This document shows, one piece after another, positions 24,820 through 33,300 of a DNA stretch of 64,000 nt (position 1 is the first letter of the stretch; each line of letters begins with the position of its first letter). The notes under the pieces were generated by a model that made no database searches, was not told the DNA's origin, and was given only the letters and a program-made list of their open reading frames with translations. Origin of the DNA: an uncultured Acetatifactor sp. (GTDB lineage: Bacteria; Bacillota; Clostridia; Lachnospirales; Lachnospiraceae); assembly GCA_910579755.1 (NCBI GenBank), contig CAJTVB010000013.1, forward strand, positions 1 to 64,000, written 5' to 3'. The position numbers were made by a program, and so were the translations under genes.

Positions 24820-27345
24820 TTAAAATCCCTGTTCCGTCCTCCGGATGATGTCATCCTGCAGAGATTTGGAAAGAGTGGTAAACAGTGCGCTGTAGCCTGC
24901 CACCCGCACCACCAGATGAGCGTATTTTTCCGGGTGCTCCTGGGCATCCAGCAGAGTCTGCCGATCCACCACATTAAACTGCATGTGGCTTCCCTTTTGG
25001 TCAAAATAAGAGCGGATCAATGCCACAAAATTTTCAAGCCCCCGCTCACCGCTCAGAGCCGTGGGGTGAAATTTCTGATTGAACAGAGTGCCATTGGAAG
25101 CAATGCCATGATCCAGCTTTGCCACGGAATTGGCTGCCGCCGTGGGTCCGTTCACGTCCTTTCCCGCGGAGGGCGACACGCCGTCCGCCACAGGGGTGTG
25201 GGCCAGCCGTCCGTCGGGCGTGGCTCCCGTCTGAGCCCCCAGGGGCACGTTGGCGGAAACCGGATACAGCCCCGCCTGGAACTGTCCCCCTCTGGGATTG
25301 CGGTATTGCAGAAGGGGCCGGGTGTATGTATATGCCACATCCCTGGCAAACAGATCCACCTCCTCAATATCGTTTCCAAACTTGGGAACCTGGTCGATCA
25401 GCTCCCGAAGCTCCTCATAGCGTTTTTTCTCCTCCGGAGAAGGCTGTGCATTCATCACCGCCGCGATCATTTCCGGGATCTGGCTCTCCTCCACTGCTAT
25501 TCCTCCGGCTTCCAGCTCCCGCAGAATCTGAGCGACAATCTCCCCGGCGCTTACGGCGTCAAAGCCCTGACCGTAATTCATGGCCAGCGCCCTCTTGTAT
25601 TCGGTCATGGTCACCTTTTTCTGATCAAACACCAGGGTTTTCACAGCATACAGAGAGTCCGCCATATTGGCCACTCCAAAGCCCTGAGGACCGGTAAAGT
25701 TGTAGATGGCGCCGCCTTCCTGAACTGATTTTCCCCGTTTGATGCAATCCTCCACCATACAGGAAAGGAACGGCAGGGGGCACCTGACCGCGTGAGCCGT
25801 GTCAATGGCATTGTCCGCGTTTACCAGCAAAGAAATATTGTATTCCTGCTGCTGTTTATAGGCATCATAAAATTCTTCAAAGGTGTTCATATCCTCCACC
25901 CGGCCTGTCTGGGGGCCGATCTGTTCCCCCTTGTCCCAGCCGTTGGAAAATACCATCTCCAGCGGACGGCACATATTATAAAACGCCGCATCATGCCAGC
26001 CTTCCGTCTTTCCCGCCTTCTGAGGCTCCACACAGCCTATGATATTATAATCCCTGGCATCCTCCAGGCTCAGTCCTCTGCTCAGCAGAGAGGGAATAAT
26101 CACCTCATCATTATAGTAGGCCGGAAGTCCGATTCCTGTCCGGGTCAGTGCCGCCGCCTTCAAAAGCAGATCGTGGGGGGACTTATTCCACACCCGGATG
26201 GAAAGGGATGGCTGGGGAAGAAATACATGGGCGGAGGCCGTAATGCACATAAAGGACAGGTCGTTGGTCACATCCACCCCGTCCTTGTCCTGACCTCCCA
26301 CGATCAGATTCTGAAACAGGCTGTAGCCTGCAAAGCCCTCGGCGCTGGCGGCGTCCCGGCACTTGTTCAGATCGTTCAGCTTCACCCAGATGCAGTCCAG
26401 AAGCTCCTGGGCAAACTCCCTGGTAAGCCTCCCCTCCTCCAGATCCTTTTTATAATAGGGGTGCATATATTGATCAAAACGGCCGGGAGAAATGGAATGA
26501 CCGCTGGATTCCAACTGTAACAGCTGCTGGACAAACCAGAAGCTCTGGCAGGCCTCATAAAAGGACTCTGCTCCCCTGGCCGGCACTCTCCTGCAGTTTT
26601 CGGCTATCCGGAGAAGCTCCTGCCTTCTTGCCGGATCGGCACAGTCTGCCGCCTCCTGATCCGCCAGCCGGGCATACCGTTCCGCATAACGGATCGCTGC
26701 CCTGCAGCTGATCATCACGGCCTCCAGAAACGAACCCTTGGTACAGTAATCCGCATCCCCCGGATTACAGCCGGCCAGCTCCTCCCGGGCCTGCTCCAGA
26801 ATACCCTCAAAGCCCATGGCCAAAACCTTGTCATATTGTACGGTCACATGCCCTACCCCGTTATAAAAATAATTACCCGGGGTAAACATATTATGATCTA
26901 TAGCCTTCTTTGTCTCCTCCGCCATCAGCGACAGAGCCAGTTCACTGGTGGTTTTCCCTTTCCAATAGGTATGAGCCTCCAAAAGCTCCTTTTTCGTCTG
27001 CTCCGATATGTAGAAGGGATCCGCCTTCCGGTGCTCCACCGTATCAAACTCTGCTTCCAGCCACTCATAAGAGAACTCCGGATAGGTCTGACACCCCCGG
27101 GGCGCAATGGTAGTGCTTCCCACAATCAGCTCATCTTTTCTTATAATAATGGGGATGTTGTCCAAAATATGCTCAAAAGCCAGCGCACGCCGCATGATAA
27201 TCGGTTTATCCTCCGTGGCCCGGTAGGATTCCGTGATCAGCCTGGCTCTGGCGGACTCAATCTCCGGCATCCTGGCATATAAGTCTGCCACCAGTCTGGG
27301 AATTCTTTCCGTTTTGGGTATCTCCCGGGTATCGTATTTTGCCAT
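24820..27345 (-). CDS. Glycyl radical 1,2-propanediol dehydratase (B12-independent)
   Basis: The enzyme removes water from (S)-1,2-propanediol to give propionaldehyde by radical chemistry. The 841-residue protein has the active-site cysteine in IIGCVEPQKAG (Cys 438, with Glu 440 acting as base in the diol dehydratase group) and the glycyl radical loop RVAGYSALF near the C-terminus (Gly 817). The GCVEP motif separates it from pyruvate formate-lyase. Glycerol dehydratase is the close alternative, but the fuculose aldolase context favours propanediol. I see no clear encapsulation helix at either end. ATG 27345 follows AAGGGAAGG. It is the first gene after a strong promoter. Confidence 0.94.
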   Translation of the reverse strand: MAKYDTREIPKTERIPRLVADLYARMPEIESARARLITESYRATEDKPIIMRRALAFEHILDNIPIIIRKDELIVGSTTIAPRGCQTYPEFSYEWLEAEFDTVEHRKADPFYISEQTKKELLEAHTYWKGKTTSELALSLMAEETKKAIDHNMFTPGNYFYNGVGHVTVQYDKVLAMGFEGILEQAREELAGCNPGDADYCTKGSFLEAVMISCRAAIRYAERYARLADQEAADCADPARRQELLRIAENCRRVPARGAESFYEACQSFWFVQQLLQLESSGHSISPGRFDQYMHPYYKKDLEEGRLTREFAQELLDCIWVKLNDLNKCRDAASAEGFAGYSLFQNLIVGGQDKDGVDVTNDLSFMCITASAHVFLPQPSLSIRVWNKSPHDLLLKAAALTRTGIGLPAYYNDEVIIPSLLSRGLSLEDARDYNIIGCVEPQKAGKTEGWHDAAFYNMCRPLEMVFSNGWDKGEQIGPQTGRVEDMNTFEEFYDAYKQQQEYNISLLVNADNAIDTAHAVRCPLPFLSCMVEDCIKRGKSVQEGGAIYNFTGPQGFGVANMADSLYAVKTLVFDQKKVTMTEYKRALAMNYGQGFDAVSAGEIVAQILRELEAGGIAVEESQIPEMIAAVMNAQPSPEEKKRYEELRELIDQVPKFGNDIEEVDLFARDVAYTYTRPLLQYRNPRGGQFQAGLYPVSANVPLGAQTGATPDGRLAHTPVADGVSPSAGKDVNGPTAAANSVAKLDHGIASNGTLFNQKFHPTALSGERGLENFVALIRSYFDQKGSHMQFNVVDRQTLLDAQEHPEKYAHLVVRVAGYSALFTTLSKSLQDDIIRRTEQGF

Positions 27346-27413
27346 ATGATCCTTCCCTTCCGCTTTGTCTGCTTTTACACAGACTGCGTTTGTGATTTCC
27401 ATGCCTTGTTATC

Positions 27414-27442
27414 AGTATATGCCTGCGCCATACAAATGTCAA
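27414..27442 (-). promoter_or_regulatory. Sigma-A promoter of the dehydratase-activase-pduU-eutP part
   Basis: On the minus strand TTGACA (27437-27442) and TATACT (27414-27419) are spaced exactly 17 bp. The leader to the ATG at 27345 is about 60 nt. Confidence 0.82.
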
Positions 27443-27466
27443 TAAATCAGACATGTATTTTATTGT

Positions 27467-27496
27467 TTTATGTTGTATTTATTTGGTTTATGTTGT
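27467..27496 (-). promoter_or_regulatory. Direct repeats upstream of the dehydratase promoter, candidate operator
   Basis: Two exact copies of ACAACATAAA (minus strand) occupy 27467-27476 and 27487-27496, 20 bp apart, that is two helical turns. A related unit, CCAAATAAAT, lies between. They end 24 bp upstream of the -35 box. Similar units precede the aldolase promoter. Confidence 0.55.
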
Positions 27497-27555
27497 TTCT
27501 TGCAAAATGTAAAAAAAGGCGGGATTTTCTCCGCGCCGCTTTCTTCTATGCCTGC

Positions 27556-27996
27556 TTATTTTTTAACTTCTTCCATTCTGCACTGGTGCACCTTTCTGAC
27601 CGTATCATAATTGATGCCTGCCAATATAACGCCTTCAATTCCTTCCCGCCTCAGCTTCTCACAATATTCCCTTTCTCTGATCTGTTCAAGGGCCTTCTCC
27701 GGCGTACTGTCTGCCTTCAGCTCAATAACGATTCCCGGCAGGTTTCTCTTTCTGGGATAAAAGATAAAATCTGCAAATCCCTTTCCGCTTTTTTCCTCTC
27801 TCTCTATCCTGTACTTGTTTCTGGCTGAAAGATATGCCAGCGTCACCACACAGCTCCCTCATGATAGGTCAGCAGACCATATATAATCATGGTCATTGAT
27901 TTTTTCAATGATCGCCGACTTATCAACAAAATATTTTCCACTGCACAGCATTTGAAAATCCTTACATGCACCGTTCGTGTTCAGATATAATGCCAT
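27556..27996 (-). pseudogene. Decayed AAA-ATPase-like / PD-(D/E)XK nuclease (DUF1703) gene
   Basis: Two ends of one family remain. The N-terminal fragment from ATG 27996 (GGAGG six bases upstream) reads MALYLNTNGACKDF and KYFVDKSAIIEKIN, the start of AAA-ATPase-like proteins (PF09820). After a large internal deletion, a different frame carries GLLTYHEGA and then the C-terminal nuclease part, GKGFADFIFYPRKRNLPGIV with ELKADSTPEKALEQIRE (PF08011), ending at 27556. About 400 residues of the usual protein are missing and the frame is broken. The intact family is an abundant, often multicopy, probably mobile or defence-related group in gut anaerobes. Confidence 0.82.
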
Positions 27997-28066
27997 TGCC
28001 GCACCTCCCAGCTGTTTATGTGCCTACCTTATCATAAATGTATCAGAGTTTCAATGGCAAAAATCA

Positions 28067-28095
28067 TTGTAAAGAGCCGGAACCGGTGGTAGAAT
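28067..28095 (+). promoter_or_regulatory. Sigma-A promoter of the lipoprotein gene
   Basis: TTGTAA (28067-28072) and TAGAAT (28090-28095) with 17-bp spacing, about 45 bp ahead of the TTG start. Confidence 0.65.
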
Positions 28096-28138
28096 GTATC
28101 AGATAAAACGTACCCAAAAGCATAATGGAGGTATAAAA

Positions 28139-28828
28139 TTGATCAGAAAAACAAAAAACGGAAATGACCAGAAATTTGGTAAGCTTAACAGACTTGTATG
28201 CGCCGCCGCGGCAGTAATTCTGCTGTCCCTCCTGAGTGCATGTGCCGGACAGGAAAGCGATGAAAAATCCCTGCGCGAGCACGGCATGGATGTCATTAAG
28301 GTCATGGAGGAAATGGTAAAAAGCAGTGAATACGGCAGCCTGATAGGCAGCAATGCAGACGCAGTGGAGGAAATACGCGCCGATCTGGCTGCCGGGGACT
28401 ATACCGCTCCCCAGGCAGTCTATGAAATCGGCCTTCCCTCTATTCAGAACCTGCTGACCCTGACCGGAGGAGACGGGCTCATGGACGGTTTTTCAGATGC
28501 CCTGAAGAACCAGCTTACAAATAAAAGCGCATCCAGCCTGGTGAACCTGCTGAACTCCAGAAGCGGCTATGCTCCTCTGGCCGCCGCCTCCGTATATACC
28601 GCAAACAAAACCTTTGACAGCGAAGCCCCCACGGAAAACACGCTCTATCTGTACACCTTCGAAATGGGATATCCCGTTGCAGTGTCCTTTATTGCAGGAG
28701 AGGACCGTTCCGTGACAGCCTCCGGCACCTTCCTCATAGTGGAGGATTTTGACATTCAGGCCGCCGAACAGCTGACGGCAATGCTGAAACAGCTGGGCCT
28801 TGAGGTCACAATCCGCCAGCTGCCATAG
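28139..28828 (+). CDS. Putative lipoprotein of unknown function
   Basis: I do not recognise this family. The 229-residue product has a basic N-terminus, a hydrophobic stretch and a lipobox (LVCAAAAVILLSLLSACAG), so it should be exported and lipid-anchored through the Cys of LLSAC. The mature part is acidic, with segments rich in helix formers (DGLMDGFSDALKNQLTNKSA) and a C-terminal half suggestive of beta strands (ENTLYLYTFEMGYPVAVSF). I place the start at TTG 28139 because GGAGG lies 7 nt upstream; the in-frame ATG at 28094 overlaps the -10 box of the likely promoter. It is convergent with gltD. Confidence 0.8.
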   Translation: MIRKTKNGNDQKFGKLNRLVCAAAAVILLSLLSACAGQESDEKSLREHGMDVIKVMEEMVKSSEYGSLIGSNADAVEEIRADLAAGDYTAPQAVYEIGLPSIQNLLTLTGGDGLMDGFSDALKNQLTNKSASSLVNLLNSRSGYAPLAAASVYTANKTFDSEAPTENTLYLYTFEMGYPVAVSFIAGEDRSVTASGTFLIVEDFDIQAAEQLTAMLKQLGLEVTIRQLP

Positions 28829-28856
28829 CAACACCACCTCCGCGGTAACGCAGACT

Positions 28857-30350
28857 TTACTGCACGGTAAGATTCGAATATCCCATCAGGCTTTCGTCCA
28901 CGGCCCGGGCAGCCTCCCTGCCCTCCCGGATGGCCCAGACCACCAGTGACTGGCCCCGATGCATATCACCGGTAACAAAAACCCGTTCCCTGCTGGTCTG
29001 GTATCCTCCGGCCCTGGTTTTCACATTGTTGCGTCCGTCCAGCTCCACTCCAAAAGCCTCCGCAATGTAGGCTTCGGTTCCCAGAAAGCCCGCAGCAATC
29101 AGCGCCAGATCTGCCTCCAGTATTTTTTCGCTGCCGGGTACCTCCTGCATGCTCATCCTCCCGGTTTCCGCATTTCTTTCCCATGTCACCTTTACGGTTT
29201 TGACGCCCTTCAAATTTCCGCTCTTCCCCTTGACAAACTCCTTTACCGTGGTTTCATAAATCCGGGGATCCCGGCCATATACCGCAATGGCCTCCTGCTG
29301 TCCATAATCCGTCTTACAGATTTTGGGCCATTCCGGCCAGGGGTTATCCTCCGCCCGCTCATCAGGCGCCTTGGGCATCATTTCCAGCTGAACCACACTT
29401 TTGGCCCCGTGGCGGATGACGGTTCCCACACAGTCGTTTCCCGTATCTCCGCCGCCGATGATCACCACCCGCTTTCCCTTGGCATCCACATATTTTTTGT
29501 CCTCAAATCCGGAGTCCAGAAGGCTTTTGGTATTTGCCTTCAGAAAGTCCACCGCAAACCATATTCCTGCCACATCCCTTCCCGGCACCTGAATATCTCT
29601 GGGTCGGGAAGCGCCGCAGGCCAGAATCACCCGGTCAAAATCCCGAAGCAGCTCCTGCGCCTTGACGTCCTTTCCCACATCCACTCCGGTGACAAAGACC
29701 ACCCCTTCCTCCTCCATGATCTTTCGCTTCCGTTCAACAATCCTCTTCTCCAGCTTCATATTGGGGATACCGTACATCAGCAATCCGCCCACCCGGTCAG
29801 AACGCTCAAAAACCGTGACGGAATGTCCTCTTTTGTTCAGCTGATCCGCCGCAGCCAGGCCCGAGGGGCCGCTGCCCACAACAGCCACGGTCTTTCCCGT
29901 CCGCACCTTGGGGGGCTGGGCTGCCGCAAAGCCCTGCTCGTAGGCGTTTTCTATGATGGCATATTCGTTTTCCTTTGTGGACACCGGATCCCCGTTCAAG
30001 CCGCAGGTACAGGCCGCCTCGCAAAGGGCGGGGCAGACCCTGGAGGTAAACTCCGGAAAATTATTCGTCTTCTGCAGACGGCTGTAGGCCTCCTGCCAGT
30101 TGCCTCCATACACCAGATCATTCCACTCGGGAATCAGATTGTGCAAAGGACAGCCGCTGGTCATCCCGCAGATCGTCATCCCCGACTGGCAGAAGGGCAC
30201 GCCGCACTCCATACACCGGGCCCCCTGAAGCTGCTGTTTTTCTCTGGGGAGATGTTCATGGAATTCCCGAAAGTCTCCAATGCGCTCCAGAGGCTCCCGG
30301 GCTCTGGCCGTCTCCCTCTCATATTCCATAAAGCCTGTTGGTTTTCCCAT
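28857..30350 (-). CDS. gltD: Glutamate synthase small subunit
   Basis: GltD passes electrons from NAD(P)H through FAD and Fe-S clusters to GltB for glutamate formation from glutamine and 2-oxoglutarate. The 497-residue protein has the N-terminal cluster cysteines (ARCMECGVPFCQSG, CPALCEAACTCGLN), the FAD site VAVVGSGPSGLAAADQL and the nucleotide site VVIIGGGDTGNDCVGT. It follows gltB by 6 bp with its AGGAG inside the gltB end, so the two are translated together. The 3' end is convergent with the lipoprotein gene, only 28 bp away. Confidence 0.96.
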   Translation of the reverse strand: MGKPTGFMEYERETARAREPLERIGDFREFHEHLPREKQQLQGARCMECGVPFCQSGMTICGMTSGCPLHNLIPEWNDLVYGGNWQEAYSRLQKTNNFPEFTSRVCPALCEAACTCGLNGDPVSTKENEYAIIENAYEQGFAAAQPPKVRTGKTVAVVGSGPSGLAAADQLNKRGHSVTVFERSDRVGGLLMYGIPNMKLEKRIVERKRKIMEEEGVVFVTGVDVGKDVKAQELLRDFDRVILACGASRPRDIQVPGRDVAGIWFAVDFLKANTKSLLDSGFEDKKYVDAKGKRVVIIGGGDTGNDCVGTVIRHGAKSVVQLEMMPKAPDERAEDNPWPEWPKICKTDYGQQEAIAVYGRDPRIYETTVKEFVKGKSGNLKGVKTVKVTWERNAETGRMSMQEVPGSEKILEADLALIAAGFLGTEAYIAEAFGVELDGRNNVKTRAGGYQTSRERVFVTGDMHRGQSLVVWAIREGREAARAVDESLMGYSNLTVQ

Positions 30351-30356
30351 TTTCCG

Positions 30357-33300
30357 TCACTCCTGCCCTTTCCTGGTATTGGCATAAAACGCCTCGATCT
30401 GTGCCTGCTGCGCGCTGAGTCCCTTTTCCTCCATCTGTACGATAGTCTTCATCACCCGCTCATAATCATGGGGAATGATCTTTTTAAACCGAGGCAAAAA
30501 GGTTTCAAAATTCTCCAGGATCCGCTTTCCCTTTGGAGAACCCGTGGCCTCCACATGCTCCCGGATCATTTCCTTCAGCTCCAGCGCATCATACTTGGAG
30601 GTAATTTCACCGGAAGATACCATCTCTTTGTTCAGATGCCGGTACAGGTCACATCCCTCATCCAGCACATAAGCAATGCCGCCGCTCATGCCTGCGGCAA
30701 AATTTTTCCCCACAGGCCCCAGTACCGCCACACGGCCTCCCGTCATATACTCGCATCCGTGGTCTCCCACGCCCTCCACCACTGCCGCAGCGCCGGAATT
30801 TCTCACACAGAAGCGCTCTCCGGCCACGCCATTGATAAACGCCTTTCCACTGGTAGCGCCGTAAAGAGCCACATTGCCCACAATAATATTCTCGGAAGGC
30901 TCAAAACGGCTCTTCCGGGGCGGGTAAACAATCAGCCTGCCTCCGGAAAGACCCTTGCCAAAATAATCGTTGCTGTCACCCTCCAGCTCCAGGGTTAGCC
31001 CTCTGGGAATAAACGCTCCAAAGGACTGGCCTCCGGCTCCTGCGCAAAGCACCCGGAAGGTATCCTCGGGAACCTGGTCTCCCAGCCTCCTGGTGATCTC
31101 ACTGCCCAGAATGGTCCCAAAGGCCCGGTCCGTGTTGGACACCTCCACCCGGACGCTGCTCCTGCTGCCGCTCTCCAGCGCCTTCTTCAACTGCCTTAGC
31201 AGCACCCTCTCATCCAGGGTCTTTTCCAGTTCGAAATCATATACCTGTTTCGGATCGAAAATCTGCTTCTTCCGGGAATCTCCGGAGGATTCCGATAAAA
31301 TCTGCTCCAGATCAATCTGTGAAAGCCCAGGCTTTAAGTCTTCCCGCATTTTCAGCAAATCGGTTCTGCCCACCAGCTCATCTACCCGGCGCACCCCCAG
31401 ACGCGCCATATACTCCCGCAGCTGTCTGGCAATAAACCGCATAAAGTTTTCCACATACTCGGGCTTTCCCCGGAAATTTTTCCTCAGCTTTGGGTTCTGG
31501 GTGGCCACTCCCACAGGGCAGGTATCCAAATTGCAGACCCGCATCATCACGCAGCCCAGCGCCACCAGAGGCGCCGTGGCAAAACCAAATTCCTCCGCCC
31601 CCAGAATGGCCGCAACGGCCACGTCCCGCCCTGTCATAAGCTTTCCGTCAGTTTCGAGCCGCACCTTTTCCCGCAGTCCGTTCATGATCAGCGTCTGATG
31701 AGTCTCGGCCAGTCCCAGCTCCCAGGGAAGCCCTGCATTGTGAATAGAGCTTCGCGGCGCGGCCCCGGTGCCTCCGTCATAGCCGGACACCAAAATCACC
31801 TGGGCCCCTGCCTTGGCCACACCTGCGGCCACAGTGCCCACCCCCGCCTCGGACACCAGCTTTACGGATATCCGTGCCCGGGTATTGGCATTCTTCAGAT
31901 CGTAGATCAGCTGGGCCAGATCCTCAATGGAATAAATATCATGATGAGGCGGCGGAGAGATCAGTGACACGCCGGGAGTGGAATGTCTGGTCTTTGCGAT
32001 CCACGGATACACCTTTCCCCCGGGCAGATGTCCGCCCTCTCCGGGCTTTGCCCCCTGGGCCATCTTGATCTGGATTTCCTTTGCGCTGACCAGATATCGG
32101 CTGGTGACGCCGAAACGCCCGCTGGCCACCTGCTTGATGGCCGAGCACCGGTCCAGGCCGTCAGGACCTATGGTCAGCCGTTCCTCCTCCTCGCCGCCTT
32201 CTCCGGAATTGCTCTTTCCGTGCAGCCGGTTCATGGCTATGGCCAGGGCCTCATGGGCCTCTCGGGAGATGGATCCATAGGACATGGCTCCTGTTTTAAA
32301 CCGGGTGACAATCTCCTCCTCCGGCTCTACCTCCTCCAGAGGGATCCCCTTTTCCGGATACCTGAATTCCATAAGTCCCCTGAGATTCCTGGCAGAATTC
32401 TCATCATTGACCATGGCGGCGTATTGCCCGAACAGCTCATAATCCCCCCGCCTGACAGCTTCCTGAAGCATGTGAATCGTGGCCGGATTATACAGGTGCT
32501 CCTCACCGCCGCTTCGCAGCTTGTGATGGCCGGGACTGTCCAGGGTCAGATCGTTGCCAAGTCCCAAAGGATCAAAGGCCAGAGAATGAAGTCCGTCCAC
32601 CTGCTTTTCAATATCCTCCAGGGTGATCCCACCCACCCGGCATACCGTATTGCAAAAATATCGACTGATAACCTGGGGAGCTATGCCGATGGCCTCAAAG
32701 ATCTGGGAGCCCTGATAGGACTGGATGGTGCTGATCCCCATTTTAGAGGCAATCTTCACTATACCGTGAAGCACCGCATTATTATAATCATTTACCGCCG
32801 CATAGTAATCCTTATCCAGCATATGGTTGTCAATCAGCTCCCGGATGGTCTCCTGGGCCAGATAAGGGTTCACCGCGCAGGCGCCGTACCCCAGCAGCGC
32901 GGCAAAATCATGCACCTCCCTGGGCTCCCCGGACTCCAGAATCAGCGCCACTCTGGTACGCTTCCTGGTGCGTACCAGATATTGGTTCAAAGCAGATACT
33001 GCCAGCAGGGAGGGAATAGGCACATGATTCTCGTCCACCCCTCTGTCGGAGAGAATCAGAATATTGGCGCCCTCCCGGTACGCCCTGTCCACCTCCACAA
33101 AAAGCCTGTCAATGGCACGCTCCAGCCGGGTATTTTTATAATAGATGATAGGAACAACCTCCACCTTAAAGCCCTCGGCCTTCATACACTTGATCTTCAA
33201 AAGATCCGTGTTTGTCAGGATGGGGTTATTCACCCGCAGCACATTACAGTTTTCCGGTGTCTCCCGGAGAATATTTCCCTCGGTGCCTATATACACGGTG

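Noticed and set aside
24820..27345. Pyruvate formate-lyase
   Set aside because: The active site has a single cysteine in GCVEP, as in diol/glycerol dehydratases, rather than the adjacent Cys-Cys pair of pyruvate formate-lyase, and the neighbours form a microcompartment.
13715..27345. A B12-dependent Pdu locus
   Set aside because: No PduCDE subunits, reactivase or cobalamin adenosyltransferase are present; the dehydratase is a glycyl radical enzyme with its activase.
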